Assembly (NCBI GenBank): GCA_014529385.2
Contig: CM043956.1
Location: forward strand, 89,029,221-89,093,220
Source: Adiantum capillus-veneris
Lineage: Eukaryota > Streptophyta > Polypodiopsida > Polypodiales > Pteridaceae
DNA: 64,000 nucleotides
Direction: 5' to 3'
The position numbers and the translations under genes are program-made. Shown piece after piece: positions 34,372 to 45,409 of the stretch (its first letter is position 1; each line of letters starts with the position of its first letter). The notes beneath the pieces were generated by a model. The model did no database searches. It had not been told where the DNA came from and worked only from the letters and a program-made list of their open reading frames with translations.

Positions 34372-35061
34372 TCATAAGAAAAGAACCTTGTCTTTGCTTA
34401 ATTCGTTTGAGTAGGGTTCCTTGCATCGAAAGTAAGAGACTATTCCTTCGCTTGCATGCTTGTAAATCCCTACATTCTCATTATAGGTTGGGACCCTGGT
34501 TGTTTTCTTATCATACATAAAAAGTGCTCTAGGTCGATCAATGTAAGGACGCGGTTCTTGGGTTTCTGAAACCATTTTCCCTTTTGCCACGTTATCCCCA
34601 TATCTGTTGTAATCCTCGGGGTTACTCACTATCAGATAGTGGTTCCCCTTTTTATCTCGGAATCTGTCTCCGTCATCATAGACTCGAATTATCTCTAGTC
34701 TCTGAGCCGGTCTTTCTTCAATACAAATACACTTGCGTCCTCGATAGTCAGAATAAACTAAGGCTCCCCTCGAGTTAGTTCCTTCCAAGAAGATTATAGT
34801 GAACTTGGTTTTGTTTAAAGGATGTAGGGAGGTGCTCCCCCCTAGCATTGGTCCTTCACTGTTGAAACCTCCTGGTTGTTGACTCCCCATCATGAAGAAG
34901 GATTTTTTTGAGGAAGTGTCAGTATCACTACCCTCTTCAATGATTGGCGCTAATGGGTCTAGTCTAGTCTGAGTTACACTCTCTTCGGTGGACGTGGTGC
35001 TTACTTGACTTTTGACACTTTTAGCTCCCGACTTAACAAAGGCTCCTGAACTTAAATACAT
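34372..35061 (-). pseudogene. G2 gag amino-terminal domain
   Basis: 229 codons from ATG 35061. Shares DDGDRFRD, YGDNVAKGKM and ESVTQTRLDPLAPIIE blocks with G1 (about 690..1200). No recognised domain beyond the relation to G1. Upstream on the - strand, CCAG/GTAAGC near 35095 and TTTAAGTTCAG/GAGCC at 35040..35055 look like splice sites of a short intron that would remove the ATG, so an upstream exon start is possible. Broken from the next segment by a frameshift. Confidence 0.65.
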
Positions 35062-35342
35062 AAGAATGAAAGTTGGGTTGCAAACTTAAAGCTTACCTGG
35101 ACTCCTTCTTCCTATGTGGCTTTGTGATGATCTCCTTCTGGGATCTACACAAGGATGGTTAGTCTTTTCACAAGGGTTTTCCCTGAATTACCAAAAAATC
35201 TTTCAAGTATATACAGCAACCACTTAGTCAGTCTCTGGTGGTCCAGTTTCAAATATGAAATGATGGTTGGGATCTATATAGAGAGTATGTCCTAGCAGTA
35301 TAGTCACAAATTGCAAAATGTGTCCGAATCACTACTTTCTTA

Positions 35343-35942
35343 GTCTATCGCAATAGACTGACAATTTGCTCAACACAAGTCAATTCAAAATTGTGACTTT
35401 ACCCTTGAGTTTCAGTTACCCTCTATAGCCTATCCCTCAAGTTTTATGAAGTTTGGACACTTGGGTTGGGTTTTGGTCCCGTTTTAGTATTTCAGTTAGA
35501 GCTTGATTCTCTATCTGTGACCTTCAGTGATCTAAATGCCTTGAATTTTGGTGTGTCTGCTATATAGGCCTTGATAAATCTCTCCCTAGGAGAAATTTGA
35601 AAGAAAATTTCCCCAACAGCAGTTTCCCTGGTCTATCGTGATAGACTTGGCATTTTCTCCTTTTTAGCATTTTTCTCAAGTTTTCTCCACAGTTGGTTCA
35701 GCCTCCCCTTGTGTAGTGCATTAACCAATTTTTGCAATGTTTGGACATTTGGTCAAATACTTCTTGCCCTTGTCTCTGAATTCAGACTCTAAACACCAGT
35801 TTTGAAGTTTTTTGGTCAAGATAGTGTTCAATTTCACTCAATTTTTGTGAGTACCCTTGTATTGATGTGTTAAACCTGTGGTATAAAGGTTTTTTCCTTG
35901 TTGCTAGTCAATCACCACCTTCATCAGTCTATTGCGATAGAC
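35343..35942. repeat. Three CGCG-type palindromes, gag leader
   Basis: GTCTATCGCGATAGAC-type motifs at 35343..35358 (centre CGCA), 35631..35646 (CGTG) and 35927..35942 (TGCG), spaced 288 and 296 bp. Each has one base changed from the perfect palindrome. Same motif as 14550..15290; half copies lie in both LTRs (10091..10104, 37043..37056). Confidence 0.86.
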
Positions 35943-36689
35943 TAGGTAGAGAGCAATGGGGATTTAGTTTTTTTTCTGTTTTTGCATAGTCTTGTTCCGT
36001 GTGCCCATATAAGTCTATCCCCCAAGTTTTATGAAGTTTGGACTTATTTTGACCTTAAACTCAAGCACTTCACAAATTTCACTTTTCTCTGACAATTCAC
36101 AACTCCATTGCACTTGAAGTGATGCAAATTTGATGACACTTCATCTTAAACTTGTGAACATCAGTCGTACCTCATGACACAATCAGTTTACCCTAGGCTA
36201 ATGGTTATATCTCTTCTTGGCCTCTTTAGGTTCACATAGTGTTTCCTTATGACAATCTCCTATTTCTTTTTTGTTGGTTTTGGTCACAATTTTTATGTTT
36301 TCTCGAGTGTTGGATCATAAATTTCAATGTCGACTGTTTTCACCCCCTTCAAGGGTATATGGGGTGGGTTTTGCTTTCAAGGCAAGCAAATAGCCTTATT
36401 GTTTCTTCTTTTTTGTTTGTTTTTTGCGTTTTTACAGCGTTTTTCTACTCTATTTCTTCACAAGTATAACAAGCACTCAAAACCAAAAACCATAACTCCA
36501 CATTATCCTACTTAACTAAATCTAACTAGTCGCGGACCCTCGGCAAGACACATGCTTCCTGGCTATCCACTAGACCTCATGATACTCTATCCTGGATCTT
36601 GTTCTAAAAGTTTAAGCTCTCTCTAGTCAAAACTAAAGTAAGCTAACCATCACACGAGTGACGTAGATCTCCCTACTTAAGGTCTTGTG

Positions 36690-36708
36690 TCCCCGGTAGT
36701 GGCGACAA
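36690..36708 (-). promoter_or_regulatory. Primer-binding site of G2, tRNA-Asp-like
   Basis: TTGTCGCCACTACCGGGGA directly inside the 5' LTR. It resembles the tRNA-Asp type PBS of plant Athila/Tat-like gypsy elements (TGGCGCCGTTGCCGGGGA) but begins TGT, not TGG. The exact tRNA is not certain. Confidence 0.65.
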
Positions 36709-37634
36709 TGTTTTAGGGATTGACTACTCCCCTGTTCATACTCAAGAGCACGGCACAAACAACATACTTATCATCCGATGACACGACTAACCCGTAGGTG
36801 CACGTAGGCAATCTCGTTAGCTTGTCAGGCTGAGACCAATCTACACATACGCACTTTTATGATGCATCAATCATTAACTCTGGTAGAATGCAACCCACTC
36901 TATCCCTAAACGCTCATAACACCATTTACACTTCCAATGAACTCGGAATTGCATCAAACTTACTAGGCACCATCCTCTCACTAGAATATACTTACCTATA
37001 AGTCTAATCTCACCAAATTTGAACCCTAGTTATCTCGAATACAGTCGTGATAGACTAGCAGGTCATAATCCAAAAGTGGGAGAAACTTAAGTTTATGAGT
37101 ATCTATGTGTAGCTAATCTCTTTCTCATTCCATAAAGCACCTGATTGTTGAAAACAGACACTGTTTGTGCTACTTACAAGCAAAACAAGCTCGAGGAAGG
37201 ATCGATCGCGAACAGCTCGAAAGTGTGAATGCGTGGCGTGGGCGCATAGCTCTCGGAGAGACTACCGCGATGGTGTAGTCACGTCGTAAATCCGGTGAGG
37301 GAGAAGCGCGTAGTGAAGAGGATAAGACACACTCACTCTCTCTCTCTCTCCCTCTCTCTGGCTCGTACGACACATAGTTAATATCCAAATGTCCTTCAAA
37401 AATGGTTCTAAGGTGACTTTTATACTTTAGTCACCTTAGCTCAAAATTGGACATGAAGTTGTCTTACTCATTATTACAAGGTGTGAACAAATCTGAGTCC
37501 TGACTAGCTGATTAATCTTTACATAACCCAGACGAATGGATCAAAATGATAAGACTTCTTTGACATAAAATGGGAATTTGATATGCGTTACAAGATGGGC
37601 TCATTACAACAGTTGGACAAATGGGGCTCCAACA
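36709..37634 (-). repeat. 5' LTR of G2
   Basis: 926 bp, TGTTTTAGGG ... GGGGCTCCAACA, flanked outside by gaagc. Collinear with 9757..10728, with a short (CT)n tract at about 37333..37360. Confidence 0.93.
37409..37438 (-). promoter_or_regulatory. TATA box inside an inverted repeat, G2 5' LTR
   Basis: Arms TAAGGTGACT and AGTCACCTTA (10 bp, perfect) with a 10-bp loop; TATAAAA on the - strand at 37418..37424. As this is the upstream LTR it is the likely G2 promoter. Start site probably near 37385..37395 by spacing. Confidence 0.7.
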
Positions 37635-39010
37635 GAAGCCAATGAAGCGAATGAATTAAGCCAAAGGGTTAACAAAACCAGTATGGAAGGAGATGTCTTT
37701 CTTCCTCCTATTGAATAGTTTGAGGTAGGATCTCAAGCAGTTCTAGAGATGCACTCATATTGGGGAGACAAGGATTCTGTGAGATCTTTGGGATAGCCAA
37801 TCTATGTCTCTGAGAACTTTACCCTCCTATATGGGAGACTATGAAGCAAAGTCGGATGTGAAAGTTGTGCCATCAAAAGAACTATCTGCAAGGAAGGGAT
37901 GGACTCCCAGGGGATGATAACCGTCTTATCTATTCCACTAACCTGTACCATTACTATCACCAAGCTTCTCAAAATAAGACCTCATATGTGGAATACAATA
38001 GGAAAATGTCTCGAAAAGTTTGGGGTAAGGGATCCAAATTCACAAATGCAGGAAGGAATCAAAGATTTAGAGAGACCTCACTTAAATATGCAGCTAGTAC
38101 CCTTAAATAAGGTAGGAGAATAATGTGAAGGGGAAGGTGGAAATACCATGCTCCCAGTTGAATTAGAAGGTGTAACCACCATGGAAATTCTTGAGAGTGG
38201 AGCTCATGTAGCCATTACAACAAATGTTGTATGGAAGAAATGAGGGAGACCAGCTTTGAGAACCACCAAGATGAAGTTGCAACTTGCTGACGGTTATATG
38301 TTGAGACCCATAGGGATCCTAGGAAAAGGTAGTCGTTACATCTTGCAGAATTGAGTACAAGCATACCTTTGCAATTGTGGATTTTGGAAAGAAGAATAAC
38401 TATGACATAATGCTTGGACGACCATTCATGCAACAACTAAAGATGGTCCAAGATTGGGGCTATAGTTATATATACCTCAGACACATGGAAAGACATTAAG
38501 CACACTACATAAAAAGAAGGAAACAAACAAAGCTAGAGATAACCCAATGCCAAAAATGAGAAACAAAATGGAATTTTTATCTCTGGTTAAAGATGACGAC
38601 GACTGAATTAAAAACAAAACATCAGGCCGATTCTCTCGAGATCAAGACTCTAGGACAAAAGAGAGTCCTAGGGATGTGAAAAAACGAACTCAGAAGCTGA
38701 ACTTAGACAAAAAATAAAAAAAGCAAAAACTTGACCGAACCAAATAGGAGAACCAAAATGGACAAAAGTTGAACGTAAAAAGAAGCATCAAGAGATCAAG
38801 AAAACTTTGAGGAAAGTATGGACAATTGAAACAAAAAACAGAGAAGATGAAAAAGATAAGAGCGACAACCATACAAGTGTACCTTCCCATTATAAGAAGT
38901 TCACTATTCAAGAACAGAAGATAGTATTGACACAGCCTAGGCAAGAACAATGGGAGAAGGAGTCATATGACTAATTGGAGGATGCAAGGAAGGTAGACCT
39001 AGCAAGACTC
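37635..39010 (+). pseudogene. G1 pol remnant (amino-terminal extension, protease, linker)
   Basis: Resumes G1 after G2, beginning with the duplicated gaagc. Matches G2 pol: TCTITITKLLKIRPHMWNTIGKCLEKFGV near 37940..38030 and VPLNKVGE near 38100. The protease follows (near 38170..38210) as ILESGAHVAITTNVVW, where the catalytic Asp is Glu, and AIVDFGK.. is recognisable near 38390. From 38460 to about 39010 it is a Lys-rich linker with many stops. No RT follows; the element is truncated or joins G3 here. Confidence 0.72.
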
Positions 39011-39034
39011 ATGTGCATTGCTAATCTGTGGAAT

Positions 39035-39565
39035 TTATTTGACTACCTTTTTCACCGCCTCTTCCTTAACAATAAGGGGATTCTCCTTGTAGGTCAACAA
39101 ATCGTCTAGGGTAGCTCTTGTATTTTCTTTCACTATAAAAGAGAACTCAAACTCTTGCAGCTCAATTACCCATTTATTGAACACATTTGACATGTTAATT
39201 CCATTAATTAATTGTGGAAAAAAAGCATAGCTCGTTAAGAAAACAAAAGTTCGTGGTAGCAAGTAATGACGAAATCGTCAACAAGCAAATATAACACTGG
39301 CCATCACTAACTCTACTTCCGAGAATTTTCTCTCTGCTACCAGCTTCACTCGGCTTGCACAATACACTGGCCTCATATAATGGCTGCCCTTCCCCTTTTG
39401 CAATAGCATGGCTCTAATGGAATCATCCCCTACTGATGGATTTACATAAAACACTTGCTCCCAATTAGGAGCCTGCATGGCTGACAACCCCCCTAACACC
39501 TCTTTCACCTCTTGAAACACTTCTTCACACTTGCCATCCCATTGCAATGGGTCGTGCTTTTCCAC
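39035..39565 (-). pseudogene. G3 RNase H
   Basis: 39278..39565 (LQWDGKCEEVFQEVKEVL, RPVYCASRVKLVAERKFSEVELVMASVIF) and 39035..39262 (LPRTFVFLTSYAFFPQLING, NKWVIELQEFEFSFIV, TRATLDDLLTYKENP) are adjacent RNase H parts of one frame with a stop between. The usual TDHxAL is TSYAFF, so a catalytic Asp is lost. Confidence 0.8.
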
Positions 39566-39586
39566 TTGTTGTAATGGATAAAGGAG

Positions 39587-40330
39587 CTATGAAGACAATG
39601 GAATAAACTGTGCCATGTACTTTACCCTGTGTATAAAGGCTGCCAATTGCTTTGTACTCGTAGATGATGGAAGAAGAATAATAGACTTAACCTTGTCTGG
39701 ATTAGCCTCAATGCCATTTTCTAACACCATGTGGCCCAATAACTTCACCCTTGGCTGTGCTAGATGACATTTGTTTGTATTTAGTTGTCCTCCACATTCA
39801 TCATATTGAGCCAATGCCAGTTGTATCTTCTCATGGTGTTCAGCCCTACTGTTGCAGACACAGAAGTCATCGATAAAAGCTTTAACACAACTACCAATGA
39901 ATGGTGCCAATACCCAATTTTCTCTCTCTTGATAGAAAGATGGTCCATTTGACAACCCAAATGGAAATACCATGTAGCAATAACTGCCCCATGGCATAAT
40001 AAAAGTTTTCTTTGTTCGGTCTTTAAGAGCAATCTTCAATTGAAAATGGCCTGAAAAACCATCACACACACTGTACCTCTCATAACCTGCCACTGAATCC
40101 AAGATCTAATCAATGAAGGGAAGAGGATATCGGTTCTTCTTAGTGTCTGCATTTAAGGGTTTAAAATCTACACAAATCCTCCACTTCCCATCCTTCTTTG
40201 GGCTGACTACTACTGGACTCACCCATTTTGTGGTTTCCAGTGGAACTATGAACCCTGCCTTCAATACCTTGTCCACCTCTTCTCGCAAGGCTTCCATTTT
40301 CTCTTGACCCATCTTTGTTAGCCTTTGTCA
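39587..40330 (-). pseudogene. G3 reverse transcriptase
   Basis: Two same-frame ORFs (40106..40312 and 39587..40102) split by a TAG at 40106. Motifs: GFIVPLETTKWVSPVVVSPKKDGKWRIC (partly), NRYPLPFID, VCDGFSGHFQLKIA, YCYMVFPFGLSNGPS, and the catalytic box FIDDFCVCNS, where Phe replaces the usual Tyr. The thumb continues LLGHMVLENGIEANPDKV. Typical gypsy RT, now non-functional. Confidence 0.85.
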
Positions 40331-40720
40331 CAGTGGCTAAGCACCTTCTTTCAGCTCTTTATGCATCTCTTCTGCTTTGAACCCTCTAATCTCTTCATAT
40401 GAAGTAATGAAAAAATCAGGAAAACTAGCCAGCATGTGCAAATATATCTTCTTCTCCATAGATGAGAGGTCTCCACTGATCATTTGTGTCATCAATTATT
40501 GCTTCTTTGAAAATTAAACCTTGGTTTGCATCAGCTCTTCAATCACTTCATAAGGCCCTTCACTTTCATCTTCAATCTCATTTGCAAATGCAACTAAACC
40601 AAACTCCTGGATTTCTTGGTCCATCAAAAGAAATGCAACATCAACATCCTTATCAACTGCTAATAGTACTATCACTGTCCTCAATCAGTCATTGTGGAAT
40701 AGTATAACACCATTGTAGAT

Positions 40721-41213
40721 AATTTGGAAAAATCCCGTTTCCCAAATTCTAAATGTGTATGCTAGGATTGTGTTATTTAATGATTTCTAAGATCTAGTTG
40801 CCTTTAATTTAGATAAATTATCATGATTGTATGAGTCTATTTTAATTTCTCTACTATAAAATTTAAGAATAAACCTCCAATATAGTTTTTGGAAAGAGGA
40901 TTTGTATGACATCAATGCTTTTCAAAATTCAACAAATGCTTCTAGAAGTAGCTTCTCAAAAAATGAGGTGTCAAAAAAACCAATTTTTGATATGATTTTA
41001 AAGCAGCATATAGATTGATTACAGCAATTAAAAAAGATAATATGTAAAAGCAAATACTACTAAACACTCTTGTCATAATTTGGTGACCTTAATCCATGTA
41101 CAACAAAATACTCGGTCATGGTTTTGTAGCATGCTATCAAGTTTTAATACACGATAATTTAAACAACATTCAAACTACTATTTCACACTTAAAATGTCAA
41201 AACAATACTATAT
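40721..41213. other. AT-rich spacer, duplicated
   Basis: No gene seen. 40795..40990 resembles 41905..42110 (TAGATAAA.TATCAT, then TCAAAAAA.GAGGTGT), so this spacer together with the palindromic block behind it is part of a diverged ~1.1-kb tandem duplication. Confidence 0.5.
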
Positions 41214-41862
41214 AGTATCCTATGGCTATAAGACCATGAGATGCCATCTATTGCACCTATGGCCTTAAGGCCATATGGTGCTCTTTGTAGACATGTCTAT
41301 GACTTTAATATGTCTCTTTATGACCTCAAGGCCATAGGGTTAGGATTGTTAGCTGGTCCCAACGTATAAAGAGGTCCAGTCCTTCAAAGACATATGGGAA
41401 TTTATTTATGTGCCACCCTATGTCCCTAAGGCTGTAGGTTGTCATAGGGCCACAAGATGTTGTTTATGCCAATAAGAAACCCTTCTATGCTCTATGTTGG
41501 CACACTATGTCCCTAGGCGCACAAGGTGTGCCTCGTATGCTAGTTAGAAACCCTTTATTCTATATGTTGTCACCATATGGCCTTAGACCATAGGGTGCCC
41601 TCTGTGCTAGTAAGAAATCCTCTATACTCTGTGTTTTCACCCTATGGACCTAGGGCTACAAGGTACCCTCTATGCTAGTAAGAAATCCTCTACGCTCAAT
41701 ATTGAGACCATGTGACCCCAAAGCCATAGGATATCCTCTATGGTAGTGAGAAAAACCCTCTATGATCTATGTTCACAAACAATTAAAAAATCTAAACAAT
41801 ACTATAGAGTATCCTATGGCCCTAAGACCATAAGATGTCATCTATTGCACCTATAATTCCAT
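41214..41862. repeat. Palindromic satellite block 1
   Basis: Modules of about 75 bp, each with a CTATGGCC...GGCCATAG palindrome followed by CCTCTATGCTAGTAAGAAA.CC. 41266..41760 is collinear with 47717..48330. Reading frames through it are shadows of the repeat. Confidence 0.88.
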
Positions 41863-42456
41863 TTGGTATTTTATTTAACTATAAAAAGTTAGATGAGGCA
41901 CTGACTTAGATAAACTATCATAATTCTAACTTTGAAATTGTTTCTTAGCATAAAACTACAATATAAAAACTCCTAATATAAGTTTGTGCCAAAGAATCAA
42001 TGTTAAGATGAAGATTTTTTACATCAAGTACATGCTTTAAAACTTCACTCAAAGGTTTTAGAGATGGTGTTTCAAAAAAAGGAGGTGTTTAAAAACACCA
42101 TTTGATGTGAATAATACAAATTGCATACATTGATTATGTCAAAATAGTATAAAGTATAAACATAAAGATTACCACCAACTTGACAGTTTCATAAAAATGA
42201 TGGTCTTCATCGCATGTACAATAAAAGACTAACTAGAAAGAGTATGATATCTCCAAGATTGAGGGTGTTCAGAAAACACCGTTTTGTAACACTACCAAAT
42301 GTCAAGAAATTCTGATTGTTTGGATCACTTAATAAAGACAATTAATAAGAAGAAAAAGTTAACAATACCATAGAAGCATCAAACAATGAAACCAAAGAAC
42401 TTGAATGAGAGAAGTCTCCTGACAATAGGATGCACTTCATTAAAAAAACAACTTAA
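41863..42456. other. AT-rich spacer without a gene
   Basis: No coding evidence. Contains the second copy (41905..42110) of the spacer at 40795..40990. Confidence 0.45.
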
Positions 42457-43829
42457 CACTAGAATGGTAACCTAACAGGACATAAAAGTGTCCTTTTAGG
42501 GTTTTGGGAAAAAAATCCAAAACCATAGTAGATCCACTCATTTTGAAAAATCCTTTCATGAGCTTATAGTTCAATAACTACTACATATGGAAAAAATGAA
42601 AAACTTGTAATTTTTCTCATCCCTTGGTCACTACAAGCCTCCAAAGTTGATGGACCAGTGCATTTTGCCCAAAACATTCTTACGGTTGATTGCATATAAA
42701 TAAGAGTTGGGATTTTTATAGGACATGAGATAAAATGCCCCGTTAACTTCAATGGGTTGGTGACCAAAACATATGGTTGCTTTTACCTCACTAATTGTTT
42801 TTTGGGCAAAACAATAGGTACAAAAAAGTTGCATTTTTGCCATTCTGTGGACCTATCATCAAAGTTTCTATAGTCACACTCAATACAGATACTATATACA
42901 TGTTTTCTTAGTTCCCTTTGGGCCTTTGGATTCAAAAGGAGCCATGGAGCCTGTCAAAAGGATAATGGATCTCTTACAATTGGAACCTTGGGGGCAATCA
43001 TAAAGTGCTAAATACAATAAACATGAAAAAACTGGGTTTAGCATTATGACCTCTAGAAACCCATAGAAACTACTCAATATCTATCCAAGTTTGTAGTCTA
43101 TGATTAGATATGGTTACTACCTACAAAATACACACAATTGGCCTAAGAAGCTAGAAATATTGAGAAAGTTATACTTGCTACTCTAAAATGTATTGTATTC
43201 TTCAGCAATCAAAAAACTCAACCATCATCATATACTATGCTATATAGCATAGTATATTAGGTCCCCCAAAACTCAAGGAAGATATAGAATATTAGGTCCC
43301 CCAAAACTCAAGGAAGATTAGCTTTATGTTATACATTACACTTACACAATCAAAATTGAATTTGGATATCAAGAAATCCACCAGAAAAATCATAAAAGTG
43401 CTAATTTTGGCCAAAAAACAGGATTATTCAATTCTTGTAAATTGGTCATAACTTTCAATTTTAACACTTAGCTCTCCCTACAAGCATCAAAACATGTTGA
43501 GAACTATGAAGGCCTAACCTCTAGCCATCTAAACCTGACAAACATGAAGTTTAGAGTGGTATAGTTGCCAAAAATTGAAAAAAAACCAAAACCAGGACCC
43601 GTTTTTTCACACGGTTTAGGTTCAAAAATGTTGTGCAAGAGTAAGGTTAATGGTGAGATCTATACTCCAAAAAAAAATGCTAAGTTTTTTTCAGCTCATA
43701 AGGCAACTTTGTGGATATATAGCACCTAGAAATTCATTTTCATACTCTTCAAATAATTCAAGCAAAATGGTCACTTAACATGACACAAAAGTGTCAAGGA
43801 CATAAAAGTGTCCTGTTACCATTCTAGTG
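42457..43829. mobile_element. TTAA-flanked inverted-repeat element (piggyBac-like, non-autonomous)
   Basis: Perfect 15-bp terminal inverted repeats CACTAGAATGGTAAC (42457..42471 and inverted at 43815..43829) are flanked on both sides by TTAA (42453..42456, 43830..43833), the target duplication of the piggyBac superfamily. Just inside each end is GGACATAAAAGTGTCC, itself an imperfect palindrome, comparable with the subterminal repeats of piggyBac elements. The 1.37-kb interior has no recognisable transposase; the small - strand ORFs (42564..43077) show no family motif. Superfamily is inferred from ends only. Confidence 0.6.
43231..43256. repeat. 26-bp perfect palindrome
   Basis: TATACTATGCTAT followed by its exact reverse complement. 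It abuts a direct duplication of about 35 bp (ATTAGGTCCCCCAAAACTC at about 43254 and 43289). Inside the TTAA element. Confidence 0.85.
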
Positions 43830-44033
43830 TTAAAGATGTTTCAAGATATCCCACAACATTCCATCAAGTTTAAATTTTGAAAAGTACACAGTGCCAAATA
43901 CTTGGTAGATGGTATTGAGAATACATAACTAGTACACTTAAAATGGCCTCCTTCTCTTGAGATTTTGAGTCCTTTGAGACATATAACATTGCATTACATA
44001 GTGAGTCTCAGGATCAGGATGGAACATTACAAA

Positions 44034-44827
44034 TTATCTTATGGTATAGTCTCTCTTGTCTTTAGCATACAACCATCCACATAACCATGGAACAATTTCA
44101 TCTTTTAAAAAACTTTGAAGCAATTGAGTAGGTTGGTTCCAAAACTTTGAAAAAATCATATAAGTTCCTTGCATATTCCACGTCACTCGATATGGACTAT
44201 TATCAAATATTATAGTTTTGTCCCCATCTAAATAATCAAATAGCTTCCATATGGTTGAAAGATTTTTGTGATAGGCTCTTTTGTAACCGATCATGAAATT
44301 TGAATTTTGGCAGCACCGGTTATCCATAATCATCTTGAATTTGTGACTATGTAGGAAAACAGGTCTTGATTATGTGTTGAACTTTTTGTAAAAGATGGCA
44401 ACTCCAAATCCAAACCTCAAAGAACTCAAAGCAAAATCTTAAGAAATACTCTGCATCTGGACGCACCGCATACACCTCATTGTTATCTTCTACAATGCAC
44501 ATGTACTTGGTCCAAGTTGGCCTTGATTGAAGCTCAAATTTTGCGAGAAGCACACCCTCTAAATCCAAGATAAGCGTTCTTTTGTCCTTTTTGAAAGATG
44601 TTGGTAGATAATGAAACCATTGCTCTTGGTTTGAATGTGATATTTGATGTAATATGAAAAGGAGCTCCTCTATTTTGTGATAATCTAATAGCAAAACATT
44701 TTTTCTTAGAAGCCCTGAAATGATTAAAAAAAAAAGTTAATATAGAGATCTTAAGTGTGTTGAAGACCTTAGGGACATACGGTGCTAATTTGTGGTTACA
44801 CTTAGTAAGTCCTATGCAAGAACACAT
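44034..44827 (-). pseudogene. FCP1/NIF-phosphatase-like gene remnant B
   Basis: Two ORFs (44347..44694 and 44034..44333) form one FCP1-homology (NIF) domain of the HAD superfamily with a frameshift near 44346. The nucleophile motif, normally DLDGTL, is LILDLEGVLL, so the second Asp is Glu. Later parts are RPDAEYFLRFCFEFFEVWIWS, then HKNLSTIWKLFDYLDG, IIFDNSPYRVTWN (motif with DD changed to DN) and WLCGWLYAKD. FCP1-type enzymes dephosphorylate proteins such as the RNA polymerase II tail in the nucleus; with these changes activity is unlikely. Exon structure upstream of 44694 is not clear. Confidence 0.65.
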
Positions 44828-45184
44828 GCCAAACTATGACCCTATGGCCTTAGATTCATAGGGTGTTGAGACCATAAAGTGAAATTCCCCCAAGGACATA
44901 TAGGGTGAGATTTGACCTTATGTGCATGTAGATTGTCCTTGATGGCATAGTGAACTCAAATTTCAAAACAAACAACTATAAAAGCTTTAAAAAAAGAGAG
45001 CATTTGACACATGAAACTCAGAAGTTACTTATAGTATTGAAAAACAATTTAAAAAACTATTAATCATTTACATCTTCATATATCTTGAAACCCTAAGCAC
45101 TCTAACAAAGTCTCTGAGTACATAAAGATCTTTGTAAATGACAAAATGTTACAAAATATTGCTCCCTTATTTCTTGATATAGGG
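44828..45184. other. Spacer with a few palindromic satellite modules
   Basis: About 44760..44945 has two or three decayed modules (CCCTATGGCCTTAGATTCATAGGGTG). The rest is AT-rich and featureless. Confidence 0.5.
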
Positions 45185-45348
45185 CTATTTGAGATCATAC
45201 TGAACTTTTAGATGCTTTATATAATTCCTGGCTTCATGTACTTTGATCACAGGCTCCTTGTATCTGTTAGGAAATAAGACGTAGCTAAATAGATAATTGA
45301 GTAGATTACTTAATGGAGAGAGACAGATTTATATACACGAGATTATAG

Positions 45349-45409
<61 letters not shown>

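Larger units (their letters stand above)
35062..36708 (-). other. First non-coding leader of G2
   Basis: 1.6 kb between PBS and gag with no supported gene; + strand ORFs at 36239..36515 are T-rich and featureless. Diverged ~290-bp repeats are suggested by the spaced palindromes and by repeated phrases (AAGTTTTATGAAGTTTGGAC near 35437 and 36023). Confidence 0.6.
9757..37634 (-). mobile_element. 27.9-kb Ty3/gypsy element G2 with internal triplication
   Basis: LTRs at 9757..10728 and 36709..37634 are bounded by TG(TA)..CA ends and by a 5-bp target duplication gaagc (9752..9756 and 37635..37639). On the - strand: 5' LTR, PBS, 1.6-kb leader, gag, pol (protease, RT), three tandem 4237-bp units bearing RNase H/integrase/second protease, second leader, ORF3, PPT, 3' LTR. 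Flanking sequence on both sides is the pol region of G1, a relative in the opposite orientation. Without the two extra units the element would be about 19.4 kb, still large. Multiple stops, frameshifts and a Glu-to-Lys change in integrase mean it cannot move by its own products; insertion in trans, or damage after insertion, are both possible. Confidence 0.93.
39028..40720 (-). mobile_element. Fragment of a third gypsy element, G3
   Basis: RT and RNase H of a Ty3/gypsy family distinct from G1/G2, without LTRs. Upstream of RT (40330..40700) the - strand still reads a pre-RT linker with FPDFFITSYEEIRGFKAEEM, broken by several stops. The boundary with G1 lies near 39010..39028 and is not marked by a recognisable repeat. 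Confidence 0.75.

Noticed and set aside
42564-43077. Three - strand ORFs inside the TTAA element as a transposase
   Set aside because: No DDE residues or piggyBac motifs could be seen; too short and poorly composed.
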